A stretch of DNA of 8,487 bases from Desulfobacterales bacterium (GTDB lineage: Bacteria; Desulfobacterota; Desulfobulbia; Desulfobulbales; Desulfocapsaceae), in assembly GCA_013042695.1 (NCBI GenBank), contig JABDPQ010000012.1, forward strand, positions 1-8,487. The letters run 5' to 3'. The position numbers and the translations under genes are program-made. Shown piece after piece: positions 6,785 through 8,487 of the stretch. The notes beneath the pieces were generated by a model. The model did not search any database and had not been told where the DNA came from. It was given only the letters and a program-made list of their open reading frames with translations. Numbering within the stretch: position 1 is the stretch's first letter; every line of letters starts with the position of its first letter.

Positions 6785-7762
6785 ATGAAAAAGTTTACCA
6801 TCTCCCTGATCGGCGAATGCATGATTGAAATACAGGAAATCGAGCCAGGGGTCATTCAACAAACCTTTGGAGGGGATACCCTCAATACAGCCATTTACAT
6901 GGCCCGCCTGAGTCAGGGACTCCCGGTGCAGGTTGATTACGTGACAGCCCTAGGCACTGATCAGTTTTCCGATCTGATGGTTGCGTTCTGGGAAAAAGAA
7001 CAGGTCGGCTCTTCAATGGTTCAGAGGATTGAAGGAGGGCGTCCCGGTCTATACTATATCCAGTTGGATGAAGATGGCGAACGTGTGTTTCACTACTGGC
7101 GTGGCGAAGCAATTGCCAGGCAATGTTTTGAGCAACTGGACAGCAAAGAAATTCTGACTCGACTGGGTGATTACGACGCAATATATCTCAGTGGCATCAG
7201 CCTGGCGATTCTACTTCCTGAAAGTCGAAACCTGCTCCTGGATCGTCTGAGTGAGCTTCACAGCCTGAGAAAAGAAATATATTTCGATTGTAATTATCGG
7301 CCCCACCTCTGGCAATCCACGCAGGAAGCCCGAACTACTTATAAACGTATTTTGACTTTAGCCCACACCGTATTACTCAATGTAGAGGAAGGCATCGACT
7401 TACTGGAGCAGAAGACAATACAAGGAGTTCATAGTGTTTTGGGCGACCATGGAGTTCGCGAATCAGTTATCAGGGATGGGGGCAACCCCTGCTCAGTCTT
7501 CTGCGATGGTTCAATTGAAGAGGTTGCCGCTCTGCCAGTTGTAAGAGTAGTTGACACTACCGCCGCCGGCGATTCATTCAGTGCAGCGTATCTTCTGGCA
7601 AGAAGGTTCGGTCAAGATCCGTGCCAGGCAGTGCTGCTGGCACATCAAATGGCAACTTATGTGATTAGCAATAAGGGAGCTGTAGCCCCACGTGAGACCA
7701 TGCCATTTACGGGTGAAAAACTTTTAAAAACAACGATGAATAAAGAGGTAAATAATGACTGA
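6785..7762 (+). CDS. kdgK: 2-keto-3-deoxygluconate kinase (PfkB/ribokinase family)
   Basis: Phosphorylates 2-keto-3-deoxy-D-gluconate with ATP to KDPG, the entry to the lower Entner-Doudoroff pathway. The protein has 325 residues (E. coli KdgK 309). It follows E. coli KdgK closely: IGECMIEI (9-16), the PfkB glycine motif FGGDTLNTAIYMAR (28-41), DYVTALGTDQFS (51-62), PGLYYI (87-92), YWRGEA (104-109), YLSGISLAIL (134-143), NYRPHLW (170-176) and the ATP/catalytic signature DTTAAGDSFSAAYL (257-270) with catalytic base D263. ATG 6785 matches the E. coli N-terminus and has AAGGA (6770-6774) 10 nt upstream; a GTG at 6767 would add six residues. The 87-bp gap from the dehydrogenase gene holds no convincing promoter or hairpin. 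The C-terminal 8 nt overlap the next gene. No KDPG aldolase gene lies in the window. Confidence 0.93.
   Translation: MKKFTISLIGECMIEIQEIEPGVIQQTFGGDTLNTAIYMARLSQGLPVQVDYVTALGTDQFSDLMVAFWEKEQVGSSMVQRIEGGRPGLYYIQLDEDGERVFHYWRGEAIARQCFEQLDSKEILTRLGDYDAIYLSGISLAILLPESRNLLLDRLSELHSLRKEIYFDCNYRPHLWQSTQEARTTYKRILTLAHTVLLNVEEGIDLLEQKTIQGVHSVLGDHGVRESVIRDGGNPCSVFCDGSIEEVAALPVVRVVDTTAAGDSFSAAYLLARRFGQDPCQAVLLAHQMATYVISNKGAVAPRETMPFTGEKLLKTTMNKEVNND
7744..7749 (+). promoter_or_regulatory. Ribosome binding site of the terminal dehydrogenase gene, inside the end of kdgK
   Basis: AGAGGT lies 5 nt before the ATG at 7755 and inside the last codons of kdgK. With the 8-nt overlap of the two genes this points to translational coupling and fixes the start of the truncated last gene. 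Confidence 0.75.
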
Positions 7763-8487
7763 GTTGAACCAAGATATATTGGTCAAGGTCGAGGAACTGA
7801 TGCCTTTAGTATCCGATAGATTAGCCAAAGCGGGTCTCAATAGGGCCCACGCAAACCTGGTCTCTGAGGTGTTAGTTCACGCAGACCTCCGTGGAGTTCG
7901 TTCTCACGGTGTGATACGAACAGAGCACTATGTCACACGATTAAAAGCAGGAGGCCTCACCAAGAACCCAACGTTCTCTTTCCAGCAGATCCGCAAGGGC
8001 GCCGGCCTACTCAATGCGGATGGTGGCATGGGACATGCAGCCTGCAAAGAAGCTATGGATCATGCCATCACGCTTGCCAGGGAGTCTGGCATTGCCATGG
8101 TTGGTGTTGAGGATGGTAGTCATTGCGGTGCGCTCTCCTATTTCGTTTTCCAGGCGGTGCGAGCAGGCATGGTAGGTATTGCCCTAACCCATACCGATAA
8201 ATGCGTGGCCCCATTTGGAGGTGCCAAACCTTTTTTCGGCACTAACCCCATAGCATTTGGTTTTCCATGTAAAGAAAAGCCACCAGTGGTGATTGATATG
8301 GCCACCAGTAACACTGCCTACGGTAAAATATTGCATGCCCGTGAAAAGGACACATCAATTCCCAATGATTGGGGACTTGACGAAAAAGGTGCCACCACCA
8401 CCAACCCTCACAAAGTGCAAGCTCTGCTTCCTTTTGGCGGCCCCAAGGGATATGGAATTGGCATGGCTATCGATGTATTGACTGGGG
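7755..8487 (+). CDS. LDH2/MDH2-family NAD(P)-dependent oxidoreductase, AllD/YjmC-like (5' part; end lies beyond the window)
   Basis: Interconverts a 2-hydroxy acid and a 2-keto acid, or acts on a related substrate, in the malate/L-lactate dehydrogenase (non-LDH-fold) family. The frame is open from ATG 7755 to the last base: 244 residues visible, and about 100 more expected from E. coli AllD (349). Family marks are ADLRGVRSHG (43-52, with the conserved His 51), NADGGMGH (87-94), VEDGSHCGALSYFV (118-131, His 123), PFGGAKPFFGTNPIAFGFP (153-171), IDMATSN (180-186) and LLPFGGPKGYGI (224-235). Stretches such as SYFVFQAVRAG and the whole 153-244 part read most like ureidoglycolate dehydrogenase AllD, but no allantoin genes are here. 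The setting (sugar-acid transporter, KdgK, RspB-like dehydrogenase) fits YjmC of the Bacillus exu locus or a sugar-acid reductase such as YiaK. It overlaps kdgK by 8 nt. Family certain, substrate open. Confidence 0.88.
   Translation, partial: MTELNQDILVKVEELMPLVSDRLAKAGLNRAHANLVSEVLVHADLRGVRSHGVIRTEHYVTRLKAGGLTKNPTFSFQQIRKGAGLLNADGGMGHAACKEAMDHAITLARESGIAMVGVEDGSHCGALSYFVFQAVRAGMVGIALTHTDKCVAPFGGAKPFFGTNPIAFGFPCKEKPPVVIDMATSNTAYGKILHAREKDTSIPNDWGLDEKGATTTNPHKVQALLPFGGPKGYGIGMAIDVLTG

Noticed and set aside
8293..8481. Plus-strand 62-codon frame near the end
   Set aside because: It is out of frame with, and inside, the AllD-like gene, which has continuous family motifs there.

Overview
The window reads as one continuous sugar-acid uptake and catabolism locus. 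All nine recognisable genes lie on the + strand, separated by short gaps (at most about 100 bp), and no convincing rho-independent terminator separates them. It opens inside a TRAP-transporter solute-binding protein gene and closes inside an LDH2/MDH2-type dehydrogenase gene, so both end genes are cut by the window edge. The organism cannot be named from this sequence. A complete three-part TRAP transporter, an E. coli-like 2-keto-3-deoxygluconate kinase and intermediate base composition fit a Gram-negative, probably proteobacterial or similar, heterotroph; this is inference.

Layout: (1) positions 1-2550 hold dctP (3' part), dctQ and dctM, a tripartite ATP-independent periplasmic transporter for an organic or sugar acid. 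A perfect 44-bp palindrome lies between dctQ and dctM. (2) 2572-3630 is a LacI-family regulator placed between transport and enzyme genes. (3) 3698-8487 holds the enzymes: a mandelate-racemase-subgroup enolase-superfamily sugar-acid dehydratase, an SDR resembling the SDR-type D-fructuronate reductase (UxuB of Bacillus), a zinc alcohol dehydrogenase of the RspB/YjmD type, 2-keto-3-deoxygluconate kinase (KdgK), and an AllD/YjmC-like NAD(P)-dependent dehydrogenase that runs off the end.

How they may work together: the TRAP system brings in a hexonate-like acid. The zinc dehydrogenase (NAD-type fold) oxidises a secondary hydroxyl to a ketone. The SDR (apparent NADP type) reduces the resulting ketohexonate to a different epimer. 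The enolase-family enzyme dehydrates the product to 2-keto-3-deoxygluconate (KDG), and KdgK phosphorylates it to KDPG for the Entner-Doudoroff aldolase, which is not in the window. The best-fitting version is L-gulonate to D-fructuronate to D-mannonate to KDG. An L-idonate to 5-ketogluconate to D-gluconate to KDG route has the same logic and cannot be excluded.

From memory, the gene set parallels the Bacillus subtilis exu locus (yjmC, yjmD, uxuA, uxuB/yjmF, exuT, exuR). Here a TRAP system stands in for the ExuT permease, and a mandelate-racemase-type enolase enzyme for the UxuA dehydratase. These substitutions, together with the palindrome at an unexpected place in the transporter genes, are the most interesting points. 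I saw no RNA genes, CRISPR arrays, insertion sequences or phage genes, and no gene-free stretch over 100 bp.
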